Positions 9,103-18,012 of a stretch of DNA of 64,000 nt are shown here, in pieces (position 1 is the stretch's first letter; each line of letters begins with the position of its first letter). The position numbers and the translations under genes were made by a program. The DNA comes from DASPHG01 sp963748315 (GTDB taxonomy: Bacteria > Actinomycetota > Thermoleophilia > Solirubrobacterales > Thermoleophilaceae): the NCBI GenBank assembly GCA_963748315.1, contig CAVVIK010000003.1, positions 62,001 through 126,000 of the forward strand. The letters run 5' to 3'. The notes below the pieces were generated by a model. That model worked only from the letters and a program-made list of their open reading frames with translations. It searched no databases and was not told the origin of the DNA.

Positions 9103-10477
9103 ATGCCCAACCGCCGCATCCGGGTGGATCCCGCGACGGGGATGCGCGAGGGCTTCGACGCTGTGCGGCGCGAGGCCCGCGTGCCCGAGGCGTTTCCCGC
9201 GGACGCTCAGCGGGAGGCAGAGGAGGCGGCCCGCCGCCGGCCTGACCGTGAACGCATCGAGGTTCCCTTCGTGACGATCGACCCTCCGGGGTCACGCGAT
9301 TTGGATCAGGCCCTGCATATCGAAGGTCGCGATGGCGGGCACCGGATCCGGTACGCCATCGCGGACCCGGGTGCCTTCATCGCTCCGGGTGGCGCACTGG
9401 ATCGCGAGACCCATACGCGCGCCGTCACGGTCTACGCGCCGGACGAGAACGTGCCGCTGCACCCCGAGGTGCTGTCGGAGGGGGCGGCGAGCCTGCTGCC
9501 GGGGCAGTGGGGGCCGGCTGTCCTCTGGACGCTCGACCTGGATGCCGCAGGCGAATTGGTGAGCACCGAGGTCGCACGAGCGGAGGTACGCAGCGTTGCT
9601 CAGCACACCTACGCCGACGTCCCGGACGAGCTCGCGCATCTGATGGGCGAGGTCGGGGAGCGGAGGCGCGCGGTCGAACGCGCCCGCGGCGGAGTTCGGC
9701 TCGACGTTCCCGAGCAGGAGGTCGTCCGAGAGGGAGCCGGTTGGACGACGCGGTATCGCGTCCCTTTGCCGAGCGAAGCTCACAACGAACAGATCTCGCT
9801 TCTCACCGGCATGGCGGCGGCGAAGCTGATGCTCTCGGCGGGCTGCGGTGTGCTGCGGACGCAAGAAAAGCCCGACGAGCGCTCGTTCAGCCGTCTGCGC
9901 CTGCAGGCCAAAGCGCTGGGTGTGGACTGGCCGTCCGACATCTCCTACGCCGAGTTCACGCGCGGCCTCGATCCAAACCGGGCCGCTGATGCCGCGGTCA
10001 TGGACGAAGCGGCGGAGCTCGCGCGCGCGGCGACCTACACCGCCTTCGACGGCACGCCCCCTCCAGAGCCCGAGCACTTCGCGCTCGCCGCCACATACGC
10101 GCACGCGACAGCCCCACTGCGGCGGCTTCAGGACCGCTACGTAAGCGAGTGCTGCCTGGCCGCGTGCGCCGGCACGCCGCCGCCGGAATGGGTCCGTGCT
10201 GCACTTCCCGCCCTGCCCGACGAGATGGACGCCGGGGCGCGGCGCGCAGCCGCCGTGGAGCGTGGCGGTCATCGATCTCGTCGAAGCGGTCCTCCTGCAG
10301 GGCCGCGAGGGCGAGCAATTCGACGCGGTCGTGATCGACGACGGACTCGTGCAGCTGCGCGATCCGGCCGTGCGCGCCAAGGTCGTCGAGAGCTGTCCGC
10401 CGCCGGGCAGCGAGATCTGCGTGCGGCTCGAGCGCGCCGATCCTGCGATGCGCACCGTGACGCTCGCAGTGGCCTAG
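9103..10477 (+). pseudogene. RNase II/R-type ribonuclease (RNB domain), interrupted by a one-base frameshift
   Basis: A 3'-to-5' exoribonuclease of the RNB superfamily. TIDPPGSRDLDQALHIE (~58-74) carries the metal-binding aspartates, followed by YAIADPGAFI and LPSEAHNEQISLLTG. From about 10262 the reading changes frame: the conserved continuation VIDLVEAVLLQGREGEQFDAV is in the +2 frame. Removing one G of the pair at 10264-10265 gives the continuous reading AAAVERAVIDLVEAV. The restored protein of ~457 residues has RNB plus a short C-terminal beta region and no clear cold-shock or S1 domains. Without correction the frame runs on to 10773, antisense to the next gene. Pseudogene or sequence error; the family call is firm. 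Confidence 0.8.
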
Positions 10478-10486
10478 CTACGAGCG

Positions 10487-10951
10487 CTAGACGGGCTTCG
10501 TGGTCATCGCCCAGAGGGCGACGAGGTTCAACACCAAGAGGAGCGCGATCAGGATCGCCGCTGCGCGGACCGTCCCGCTCGGCGTGCCGTCGGCGCGCAC
10601 CTTGCGGAGCGCGAGCCAGCCGAAGAGTGTCGACAGCAGGATCAGCAGGAAGCCCACATCCGCGGCCATGTAGCCCAGGTCGATCCAGTCGGGCGGATCG
10701 TCGAGGTCGACGTAGCCCTCCTTGTCGGCGATCCACTCGGCACTGCCACGCAGGACGACCCACGCCGGGATGACGCCCAGCGTGAGCGAGCGCACCGCGA
10801 GGCGGAGGTTCGTGGCCGACGCGTCACGCCAGGCCGTGAACAGCATCGCGCTAGCGAGCACGAGCGCACCGATCAAGGCCAGCGCCCCGAGGACATGGAT
10901 GAAGAGCGGCAGCTCCCACTCGTTCGGGCGGATGGTGGCGAGCACGCTCAT
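10487..10951 (-). CDS. Four-helix membrane protein, second of a pair
   Basis: 154 residues from the ATG at 10949-10951, which overlaps the stop of the preceding gene as ATGA, so translation is probably coupled. Four hydrophobic segments (~18-40, 52-70, 95-115, 128-150) with an acidic loop near WIADKEGYVDLDDPPDW. Its length and topology resemble the upstream neighbour, suggesting a heteromeric membrane complex or an old duplication. Function unknown. Confidence 0.65.
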   Translation of the reverse strand: MSVLATIRPNEWELPLFIHVLGALALIGALVLASAMLFTAWRDASATNLRLAVRSLTLGVIPAWVVLRGSAEWIADKEGYVDLDDPPDWIDLGYMAADVGFLLILLSTLFGWLALRKVRADGTPSGTVRAAAILIALLLVLNLVALWAMTTKPV

Positions 10952-11340
10952 ACCCACGGCTTCCAGACCATGTCCGCAAGCAGGAGCACGACCACGACGA
11001 CGCTGATCCAGTGCGTGCGCACGATGGCGGGCGGGACCGGCACCTGGCCCCCGCTCTCCTTGTAGGCGGCCGGGAGCTTCTCGCCCGTGGCGCCGGCCAC
11101 GAGCCACAGGCCGATTGCGATCAGCACCCACACGTCCCAGGGGTCGTAGGCATCGATGTCGATCGCGAGCGCAAGGCCGAAGAGGAACACGCCAACCAGG
11201 CCGGCGTGCCAGAACGGAAGGAGCGTCCGCACCACCCCGAGCGGAAGACGAGCTCCCAGGACCACTGCGGAGAAGCAGACGAGCGCGGCGAAGAGCGAGG
11301 CCGCGGAGAGCAGGTGGAGGAAAAGAAGGGTGTCCGTCAA
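10948..11340 (-). CDS. Four-helix membrane protein, first of a pair
   Basis: 130 residues with four membrane helices. It begins MTDTLLFLHLLSAASLFAAL, an N-terminus like that of small integral membrane proteins with a conserved histidine in the first helix. The loop KLPAAYKESGGQVPVP separates helices 3 and 4. Translationally coupled (ATGA) to the downstream membrane gene. No enzymatic signature. Confidence 0.65.
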   Translation of the reverse strand: MTDTLLFLHLLSAASLFAALVCFSAVVLGARLPLGVVRTLLPFWHAGLVGVFLFGLALAIDIDAYDPWDVWVLIAIGLWLVAGATGEKLPAAYKESGGQVPVPPAIVRTHWISVVVVVLLLADMVWKPWV

Positions 11341-11451
11341 GAGGTCGCAGCGATCCTAACCGCGCGTCCGGAAGGCGCCCCTGGACAAATGGTCGAGCGT
11401 CAGCGACGCCTCGGCGGGGCAAACCTCCAGCACGCGACCAAGGAGGTGAGC

Positions 11452-11511
11452 ATGTACATCGGAATCGGCACAGCGCTCCTGATCATCATCGTTCTACTCA
11501 TCCTGCTCTAA
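11452..11511 (+). CDS. 19-residue hydrophobic peptide
   Basis: A tiny frame, MYIGIGTALLIIIVLLILL, preceded by a near-perfect Shine-Dalgarno (AAGGAGG at 11440-11446, five bases from the ATG), ending in TAA and followed 28 bp later by a strong hairpin terminator. It would be one membrane helix with almost no soluble part. The combination of ribosome-binding site, peptide character and terminator supports a real microprotein. Function unknown. Confidence 0.6.
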   Translation: MYIGIGTALLIIIVLLILL

Positions 11512-11537
11512 CGAGCGGATCAACTTAGGAATGCGAA

Positions 11538-11559
11538 AAGCCCGCCTCCCGGCGGGCTT
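11538..11559. terminator. Rho-independent, probably bidirectional terminator
   Basis: A 7-bp GC stem (GCCCGCC 11540-11546 pairing with GGCGGGC 11551-11557) closes a four-base loop and can be lengthened by A-T pairs to nine. It is preceded by A residues and followed by T residues. It lies between the plus-strand microprotein gene and the convergent histone-like gene, so it could stop transcription from both sides. Confidence 0.75.
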
Positions 11560-11568
11560 CTGCACATC

Positions 11569-11784
11569 TCAGCGCTTGCGCGCGGCTCCCGCGAGACTCA
11601 CGACCGACTTGCCGGCCTTGAGCGCGGCGGTGCCGACCAGCTTGCCGGCATTGCCGAGCCCGGTGACGGCGCCCTTCGCCCTGCTCGTCGCCTGGTCGAG
11701 CGCGCTTGCCGCCTCGTTCCTCTGGCGCGTGGCGGCCGCCTTCTTCGCCGCCGCCTGCCTGTCTGCCTTCGTCGTCGTAGCCAT
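11569..11784 (-). CDS. Small Lys/Ala-rich basic protein
   Basis: 71 residues, rich in alanine, lysine and arginine (ADRQAAAKKAAATRQR at the start, AGAARKR at the end), with a glycine-containing middle. Composition resembles histone H1-like tails or heparin-binding-type small proteins, so nucleic-acid or polyanion binding is possible but not shown. It lies just downstream of csbD on the same strand, two bases apart, suggesting a shared stress-type transcript. Confidence 0.55.
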   Translation of the reverse strand: MATTTKADRQAAAKKAAATRQRNEAASALDQATSRAKGAVTGLGNAGKLVGTAALKAGKSVVSLAGAARKR

Positions 11785-11786
11785 TG

Positions 11787-11965
11787 CTAGTCCCTGTCCT
11801 TACCTACGACGTCCTTGGCCTTGTCGGCGACGTCGTCAGCAGCGTCCTTGACCGATCCTGTGGCGCGATCGACTTGCCCTCGTTCTTCAGCTCTTTGTCG
11901 TCGGTGAGGTCGCCGCCCGCCTCCTTGAGCCGGCCCTTCGCCTCATCGAGCTTTCCGTCGCTCAT
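11787..11965 (-). pseudogene. csbD: CsbD-family stress protein, frame broken by one missing base
   Basis: The start MSDGKLDEAKGRLKEAGGDL is a classic CsbD N-terminus, preceded by AAGGAGGAAGAG. After ELKNEGK the annotated frame goes wrong. The other frame gives VDRATGSVKDAADDVADK and ends KDRD at 11787, as expected for the family. Inserting one base at about 11873-11874 joins them into a ~59-residue protein. CsbD proteins are small, soluble general-stress proteins of unknown mechanism. Real mutation or sequencing error cannot be separated here. Confidence 0.75.
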
Positions 11966-12097
11966 CTCTTCCTCCTTGATCGGGGTCTTTCGTGGCGTTA
12001 CCCCACACGGACGTGCTCTAGTCCGGTTTCCCACCCGTCGGCCTGGGCACGCCACCGGTAAGAAGTCTTTTCCGGCAACGGGCAAGGGGTACTGAAG

Positions 12098-12460
12098 ATG
12101 CAGTTCCGCGCAGACTTGGAGGCGCCGGCCAAGGCCCGCCGCGCGTGCACGGCTGAAACGCGAGACGTCGTCCCCGGCGCCGTGGCGGACACCGCATGCC
12201 TGCTCGTCAGCGAGCTCGTGACGAACACCATCCGTCACGGGGACTGTCAACCCGACGACAAGCTCGAGGTCCTCATCGACCGCGAGCCCAACTGGCTTCG
12301 CGTCGCCGTATGCCAACGCACCGCGATCGGCGCGCTCGAGGTGGCCGCGGGCCAGGAGGTACGAGAAGGCGGATGGGGCCTGATGCTGGTCGACAAGCTC
12401 TCGGACGAGTGGGGCGTCGAGGAAGAGCCCAACTGCGTCTGGTTCAAGCTCGCCGCCTGA
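12098..12460 (+). CDS. RsbW-type ATP-binding protein (anti-sigma factor kinase-like)
   Basis: 120 residues, a single GHKL/HATPase_c_2 domain. The N-box is LLVSELVTNTIRHG (~35-48) and the G2 box GGWGLMLVDKLSDEWGVE (~93-110). Such proteins bind ATP and either sequester a stress sigma factor or phosphorylate an anti-anti-sigma protein. No sigma factor or STAS partner is adjacent; csbD, a typical stress-regulon member, is divergently placed 132 bp away. Confidence 0.8.
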   Translation: MQFRADLEAPAKARRACTAETRDVVPGAVADTACLLVSELVTNTIRHGDCQPDDKLEVLIDREPNWLRVAVCQRTAIGALEVAAGQEVREGGWGLMLVDKLSDEWGVEEEPNCVWFKLAA

Positions 12461-12492
12461 CCGCGTAACGCCTACCTAAGGTGAGTCGCTGC

Positions 12493-14328
12493 ATGGCGGC
12501 GCGCTCCGACATCCGCAACGTCGCGATCATCGCGCACGTCGACCATGGCAAGACCACGCTGGTCGACGCGATGCTGAGCCAGGCCGGCGTATTCGGGGCG
12601 CACGAAGAGGTGTCGGAGCGCGTGATGGACTCGATGGACCAGGAGCGCGAACGCGGCATCACGATCCTGGCCAAGAACGCCGCCGTGCGCTACGGCGATA
12701 CGAAGCTGAACATCGTGGACACGCCCGGCCACGCCGACTTCGGCGGCGAAGTGGAGCGCGGGCTCAGCATGGTCGACGGCGTCCTCCTGCTTGTCGACGC
12801 CTCCGAGGGGCCCCTGCCCCAGACGCGCTTCGTGCTGCGCAAGGCACTCGAGCGGCGGCTGCCCGTGATCCTCGTGGTGAACAAGGTGGACCGCCCAGAC
12901 GCGCGAGTCGCGGAGGTAGTCGACGAGGTGTACGAGCTGTTTCTCGACCTCGACGCGAACGAGGAGCAGATCGAGTTCCCAATTGTCTACACGAACGCAA
13001 GGAAGGGCTGGGCGTCGGCGGAGGCGGGACAGGAGGGGACCGACCTGCGCCCGCTGCTGGACCTGCTCGTCGCGCGTGTGCCCGCGCCGGAGTACGAGGA
13101 GGACCACGGCCTGCAAGCGCTCGTTACGAACCTCGACGCGTCCCCATACGTCGGCCGGCTCGCGATCTGCCGTGTCCACAACGGCGTCCTGCGCAGGGCG
13201 GTGCCCGTGGCGTGGTGCCGGCGTGACGGAACTGTGGAACGCGCCGCAGTGACGGAGCTGTACGCGATGGAGGGACTTCGGCGGGTGGACGTCGACGAGG
13301 CCGGCCCCGGGGAGATCGTCGCACTCGCAGGCATCCCGGAGATCACGATCGGCGAGACGATCGCCGACCCGGAGAATCCGGTTCCGCTGCCGCCGATCGC
13401 GATCGACGAGCCCGCGCTCGGCATGACGATCGGGATCAACACCTCCCCGCTCTCGGGTAGGTCCGGCTCGCGCCTGACCGCCCGGCAGGTTCAGGAGCGC
13501 CTCGAGCAGGAGTTGGTCGGCAACGTCTCGATCCGCGTGCTCGAGACCGAGCGCCCTGACACATGGGAGGTCCAGGGCCGCGGCGAGTTACAGCTCGCGG
13601 TGCTTGTCGAGGCGATGCGGCGCGAGGGCTTCGAGCTGACGGTGGGCAAGCCACAGGTGGTCACGCGCGAGGTCGACGGACACGTCCACGAGCCAGTCGA
13701 GCGGCTGGCGATCGACGTGCCCGAGGACTTCCTAGGAGTGACGACTCAGCTGCTGGCCCTGCGTAAGGGCCGCATGGAGCACATGGTCAACCACGGGACG
13801 GGCTGGGTGCGCGTCGAGTATTTGGTGCCCGCGCGGGGGCTGATCGGCTTTCGCACCGAGTTCCTGACGGAGACACGCGGCTCGGGCATTCTGCATTCGG
13901 TGTTCGAACGCTACGAGCCCTGGTACGGGGAGATCAAGTCGCGGCCGACCGGCAGTCTCGTGGCCGACCGCAGCGGCGAGACCGGGCAATTCGCCCTGCT
14001 CAAGCTGCAGGAACGCGGCCAGCTCTTCGTTGGGCCGGGCGCGGAGGTGTACGAGGGCATGATCGTTGGAGAGAACGCGCGCGCCGACGACCTCGACGTG
14101 AACGCCGTGCGCGAGAAGAAGCAGAGCAACGTGCGCGCGGCGGGGTCCGACGACACCGTCCGGCTGGTTCCGCACCACCAACTGTCGCTCGACCAGGCGC
14201 TGGAGTTCATCCGCGTCGACGAATGTGTCGAGGTCACTCCCGGCGAGCTGCGTCTGCGCAAGGTCGCGCTGAACGCGGGCGAACGTCAGAAGCTCGCCCG
14301 CGCTGTCAAGCGCGCGGACGGCGCTTGA
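12493..14328 (+). CDS. typA: Ribosome-associated GTPase TypA/BipA
   Basis: 611 residues from the ATG at 12493, chosen because AAGGTGAG lies about 7 bases upstream; a GTG at 12481 is in frame but lacks such a site. The G domain shows AHVDHGKTTL (G1, ~14-23), the switch region ERGITI, DTPGHADF (G3) and NKVD (G4). EF-G-like domains and the TypA-specific C-terminal domain (VRAAGSDDTVRLVPH) follow. It acts on the ribosome, in 50S assembly and stress or cold adaptation. The S4 protein gene follows one base after its stop codon. Confidence 0.95.
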   Translation: MAARSDIRNVAIIAHVDHGKTTLVDAMLSQAGVFGAHEEVSERVMDSMDQERERGITILAKNAAVRYGDTKLNIVDTPGHADFGGEVERGLSMVDGVLLLVDASEGPLPQTRFVLRKALERRLPVILVVNKVDRPDARVAEVVDEVYELFLDLDANEEQIEFPIVYTNARKGWASAEAGQEGTDLRPLLDLLVARVPAPEYEEDHGLQALVTNLDASPYVGRLAICRVHNGVLRRAVPVAWCRRDGTVERAAVTELYAMEGLRRVDVDEAGPGEIVALAGIPEITIGETIADPENPVPLPPIAIDEPALGMTIGINTSPLSGRSGSRLTARQVQERLEQELVGNVSIRVLETERPDTWEVQGRGELQLAVLVEAMRREGFELTVGKPQVVTREVDGHVHEPVERLAIDVPEDFLGVTTQLLALRKGRMEHMVNHGTGWVRVEYLVPARGLIGFRTEFLTETRGSGILHSVFERYEPWYGEIKSRPTGSLVADRSGETGQFALLKLQERGQLFVGPGAEVYEGMIVGENARADDLDVNAVREKKQSNVRAAGSDDTVRLVPHHQLSLDQALEFIRVDECVEVTPGELRLRKVALNAGERQKLARAVKRADGA

Positions 14329-14329
14329 G

Positions 14330-14551
14330 ATGCCGCAGGACGTCCCCATCCGCGGGGAGACGATTCGCTTGGGCCAGCTCCTGAAGCTCGCGGGCATCGT
14401 GGGCGGTGGCGGCGAGATCCGCCGGTTTCTCGCCGAGGCGACCGTCCTGGTGAACGGCGAGCCCGAAGCTCGGCGCGGCCGACAGCTGCATCCGGGCGAC
14501 ACTGTGCGGGTGAACGACCTCGATCTCCGCATCGCACGCGGGCCGGACTAG
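14330..14551 (+). CDS. S4-domain RNA-binding protein
   Basis: 73 residues comprising one S4 domain: IRLGQLLKLAGIVGGGGEIRRFL, then VLVNGEPEARRGRQLHPGDTV, the usual turn placing basic residues on RNA. It resembles the small YbcJ/RlbA-like family associated with rRNA or the ribosome. It directly follows typA with one base between genes, so a shared ribosomal role and transcript are likely. Confidence 0.8.
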   Translation: MPQDVPIRGETIRLGQLLKLAGIVGGGGEIRRFLAEATVLVNGEPEARRGRQLHPGDTVRVNDLDLRIARGPD

Positions 14552-14557
14552 CGGCCC

Positions 14558-15142
14558 ATGCGACTCGCCCTCCTGACCACGTGTCTCGTGCTCCTGGGTT
14601 GCCAGGCAGCCGAGGCCGGGTGTGGACATGTGCGACTGGCGCCAAGAGGCGGGCTTGCAGGTGCCGCACCGCTCGCGATAGGGGACTCGGTCATGTACGG
14701 CGCGGCTTGGAAGCTCGCTCACCGCGGCTTCGAGGTCGACGCGATGTGTGGGCGAAGCCCCGACGGCGGCCTCTTCACCCTGCGCAACCGGCGACGGAAA
14801 GGAACGCTGCCGGAGATCGTCGTCGTGGCGCTGGGCACCAACGTCTTCCCCACGTCGCGTGACATCGCGCGAATGCTTCGGGTGCTCGGGCCGCGCCGGA
14901 CTCTGATGCTCGTGACGCCGTTCCGGTCGTGGCGGCCGGTCGGCGGCGCCGCTATCCGGCGCGCGGCACGGCGATACCCGCGCCGGATCGAGCTCATCGA
15001 CTGGAGTAGTCGTGCGCGCTTCAACAGCCAATGGTTCTGGAGTGACGGCACACACCTACGCACCGCCGGAGAATTCGCCTACGCGCGCCTCCTGCACAGC
15101 CGCGCCTGGTCGAGGCAGCGCGGCCGCTTCGGCGCTTCGTAA
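14558..15142 (+). CDS. Secreted SGNH/GDSL-type esterase or acyltransferase domain protein
   Basis: 194 residues with an N-terminal signal peptide ending near AEA (~20). The SGNH blocks are present: AIGDSVMYG (Ser in block I, ~41-49), VVALGTNVF (block III Asn), and DGTHLRTAG near the C-terminus with the Asp-x-x-His dyad. Stand-alone domains of this kind often modify cell-wall glycans or accompany acyltransferases. It is 7 bp from the S4 gene but functionally unrelated to it. Confidence 0.75.
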   Translation: MRLALLTTCLVLLGCQAAEAGCGHVRLAPRGGLAGAAPLAIGDSVMYGAAWKLAHRGFEVDAMCGRSPDGGLFTLRNRRRKGTLPEIVVVALGTNVFPTSRDIARMLRVLGPRRTLMLVTPFRSWRPVGGAAIRRAARRYPRRIELIDWSSRARFNSQWFWSDGTHLRTAGEFAYARLLHSRAWSRQRGRFGAS

Positions 15143-15245
15143 GCCCGCTTCAGGGGCCGCGGCACCGGCTTCGGGACAAACTTCGTGCACTTCTTGACCC
15201 CCCTCTAGGGCGGGCTCGGAGGCCTGGGCATGGTGCCTGCTGCGG

Positions 15246-16584
15246 ATGTCGGGAGGCAACGCAGCCAAGCTGATCGCCGGCGTCCTGGCGCTGTGGCTCG
15301 TGGCTGCCGTGGCTCCGGCTATCTCCGGAGCAGCGCCCCTCGCGGAACCGGTGAGCCACGGTCCTGACCCGGCGTCTGTCGACCGCCTGCCCGAGCTGCA
15401 GCTCCGCCCGGCTCTGGCGGCCGCAGCTTGGTGCGGAGCGACGCGGCCAGATGATGACCTCGAGCACGAGGTGTCGAACGGGTCTTACAAGTACCACGCC
15501 ATCTATGCGGTTCCCAGCGACGCTCCTACACGGTTTTCGGCTTGTCGCCGGCCGCCTGCAGACCGACGCATTTCAGGCGTCCGGGCTCCTCGAGCGTTTG
15601 TACGGGCGCGCCCTTCGCTTTGACATGGGCACCTCGTGTGGGCCGGGCTACCTCGACATCTCGTCGGTACGCCTCGCCTCGACGACAGCGGAGCTCCAGG
15701 AGGCAGCTGCGTCATCACAGCCCTGGGTGATCGACCGCGTCGTCGTGGACCTGCGGGCGGCCGGATTCGGGGTTATCCCCACGTCGGCCACTCGGGTCGA
15801 GGCATCCGCTTTCACGAAGAACCTCCTCGTCTGGCTCGACGGGCCGGCACCCGCCAATACGTGCGGCGAGGCGGACTATTACGACGACCCGACCCGCGGG
15901 ACGGACAACTGGAACAACTTCGGCGGCAAGCTCGCGCTCATCTACAAGCTTGGAAGCGAGTTCTGCGGCTCGAACACGGTCCGCCACGAGATCGGTCACA
16001 ACCTCGGCGCGCTCCAGCCGGGCGCACCGAGCGCGTTCGACGGGGCGCATTGCGACGACGCCTACGAGGACACCATGTGCTACGCCGTCGCCCCGCGGCG
16101 AGCGTCGGGCGAGGCGAACGCACTCTTCTTCGACTACGGCAACGACGACTACTGGGATCCCCCGGGCGGCGCCCTCTCCCGGTGGACGGTGAACCTCAGC
16201 AGGTTCGTCTGCCCGACCGTGGAGTGCAACGGGCTCGACCCGACGGCCGGCGTCGCGATCGACCCCGACGGCGACGCTCTCCCTGGCGTCGTGGACCGGT
16301 GCCCCGCGACGCCCGGAACAGAGTGCGACGCGACCGCGGATGCGCCGCGTCCGGCACCGAGCCGCGCGCGAGCAAAGGTCACACGCCGGAAGGTCACGCG
16401 CCACCGGTGGAGGTTGCGTGTCCGAGTGCGCGGCCGCGGTCGCGCGCGAGTACGCGTCTTGTGCGGCCACCGGCGGCGGCGCGCGCGGGTGGTCCGAGTG
16501 CCCGCCTCGCTCACCTTCCGTGTGCGCTGCGACAGACGCGTCCGCGTCAGGACCCGGGCGCTTCGGCCGCAGGAGAAGCGATGA
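15246..16584 (+). pseudogene. Secreted zinc metalloprotease, split by a one-base frameshift in a T-run
   Basis: An N-terminal signal peptide (~1-29, ending ISGA) and the segment up to SNGSYKYHAIYAVPSDAPTR are in one frame; the rest is in the next. One T too many in the run at 15534-15537 explains this: with three Ts the reading is APTRFRLVAGRLQTDAF. The downstream part has HEIGHNLGALQ, a zincin motif HExxHxxGxxQ, several cysteines, a calcium-type DPDGDALPGVVDRCP segment and a very basic Arg-rich C-terminal region. The restored protein is ~445 residues. It overlaps the M23 gene by ATGA. Pseudogene or sequence error. Confidence 0.75.
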
Positions 16585-17579
16585 CGATGCCCCGGCTCGC
16601 ACGCGCGCTCGCCACGTTCGCTCTTGCCGGGTTGGCTTCCACGGCGCCGGCGCAAGCTGATGACGGGACGGCCGAGTCCGGCTCCTACGGCGGCGCCGAG
16701 TACGGCGAGTATCCCTCTCAAGAGGCGGAGCCCGAAGAAGAGCCCCGCGAACCCCCGCCCAGCGAGGAGGACCCGCCCGAGCGGAGGGAAGATCCAGTCC
16801 TGCAAAGGCCGGACGACGACGGCGGACGACCTGTCCTCAGTTCGTTCTCGGTAAGCACGTCGCGGCTCTACCTCTACGGACGCGCGGCGCGAGTGAGGTT
16901 CCGCATCGACGACGAAGCCGAGCTCGTCGCCGTCGCGCTCGACGTCAGGCGCCCCGGCAGCAGCGCCGCCGTGCGTGCGATCGACCTCGGTATGCGGGCC
17001 ACGGGCGAAACGCACGTATATCGGCTGACCGGCCGGGAGGGGGCAGCGCTACCGGAGGGGCCCTACGAGGTGAGTCTGATCGCGCGCGACCCGGCAGGAA
17101 AGACGCTGCTCGCGACGCCCCGCGCGAGCGCCGTAGACGTCCTCTCCTTTCACTGGCACCGCTTTCCGCTGCGCGGCACCTTCTCCTACGGCGGGCCAGA
17201 CGCCCGTTTCGGGGCAAAGCGCAACGGCCACATCCACCAGGGCCAGGATCTCATCGCGGCAGAGGGCACTCCGGTGCTCGCTCCGCGCGGAGGCGTTGTC
17301 GCGAAGGTCGACTTCCAGGAGGGCGGGGCGGGCCATTACGTCGTCGTCGACGGGGCCGGTGAGGACGACACCTATGTCTTCATGCACCTCGTGGCGGGCT
17401 CCATCACGGTCCGCGAAGGCCAGCAAGTGCGGACTGGTCGGCGGCTCGGCAGCGTGGGCAACACCGGCGCGTCATCCGGCGCGCATCTCCACTTCGAGAT
17501 CTGGGACGGCACGTGGTACGGAAGCGGGAAGCCGTTCGACCCGTACCCCTTGCTGAAACGTTGGGACGGCTGGTCGTAA
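16581..17579 (+). CDS. Secreted M23-family peptidase (LytM-type)
   Basis: 332 residues from the ATG at 16581 (AGGAG seven bases upstream; overlaps the previous stop as ATGA). Signal peptide to ~28 (APAQA), a Glu/Pro-rich low-complexity linker (~45-85), a beta-rich domain, then the LytM domain. That domain shows HIHQGQDL with zinc ligands, HYVVVDGAG and SSGAHLHFEIW with the HxH pair. Such enzymes cut glycine-containing cell-wall cross-links or act as division-associated hydrolase activators. The pairing with a metalloprotease gene suggests an envelope-processing transcript. Confidence 0.88.
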   Translation: MTMPRLARALATFALAGLASTAPAQADDGTAESGSYGGAEYGEYPSQEAEPEEEPREPPPSEEDPPERREDPVLQRPDDDGGRPVLSSFSVSTSRLYLYGRAARVRFRIDDEAELVAVALDVRRPGSSAAVRAIDLGMRATGETHVYRLTGREGAALPEGPYEVSLIARDPAGKTLLATPRASAVDVLSFHWHRFPLRGTFSYGGPDARFGAKRNGHIHQGQDLIAAEGTPVLAPRGGVVAKVDFQEGGAGHYVVVDGAGEDDTYVFMHLVAGSITVREGQQVRTGRRLGSVGNTGASSGAHLHFEIWDGTWYGSGKPFDPYPLLKRWDGWS

Positions 17580-17592
17580 AGACCGCTCGACG

Positions 17593-18012
17593 CTAGTCAG
17601 CCCACCAGTCGCGCCGGCCCTCGACGTCTTCGCGCGGATCCTCGCCGAGATTGGGCGCGCCGATGACGAAGATCTCGAGCCCGTCGGGCCCGGCCTCGTA
17701 GCCGCGCCACGTACCGGGCGGGACGCGCACCGCGTCCCACTCCTTTAGGGCGACGATCTCGTCGTCGAGCTTCATTCGCCCGCTCCCGCTCAGGACCACG
17801 TACACCTCTTCCTGCTTGTTGTGCGTGTGGCCGTACGGAAAGCGATAGCCGGGCGGGACGCGCTGGTAGCTCAGGCCGGATTGCTCGAGCTCGAGCGTCT
17901 TGGTCGCCAAGCGGAACTCCAGGTCCGGCGCGCCGTCGAAGTTGGACCCGACGTCCTCTACGTCCTCCTTGAGGTTCTTCAGCGTGAATGCTGCCTCATC
18001 CACTGACTCCAC
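17593..18012 (-). CDS. Cupin-domain protein
   Basis: 139 residues, a single cupin. Motif 1 is GYRFPYGHTHNKQEEVYVVL with metal-binding HTH and Glu; motif 2 is AVRVPPGTWRGYEA, where the usual histidine is replaced, so metal binding may be incomplete. No substrate can be inferred. The start overlaps the upstream membrane-protein stop by 17 bp. Confidence 0.8.
   Translation of the reverse strand: MESVDEAAFTLKNLKEDVEDVGSNFDGAPDLEFRLATKTLELEQSGLSYQRVPPGYRFPYGHTHNKQEEVYVVLSGSGRMKLDDEIVALKEWDAVRVPPGTWRGYEAGPDGLEIFVIGAPNLGEDPREDVEGRRDWWAD

Noticed and set aside
11966..12097. Possible stress-sigma promoters between csbD and the RsbW-like gene
   Set aside because: GGGGTAAC and GGAAAC-like strings are present, but no correctly spaced -35/-10 pair could be supported.
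15143..15245. Minus-strand stretch KKCTKFVPKPVPRP between the GDSL and metalloprotease genes
   Set aside because: Looks protein-like but a TAG precedes it and no start codon remains for more than a few residues.
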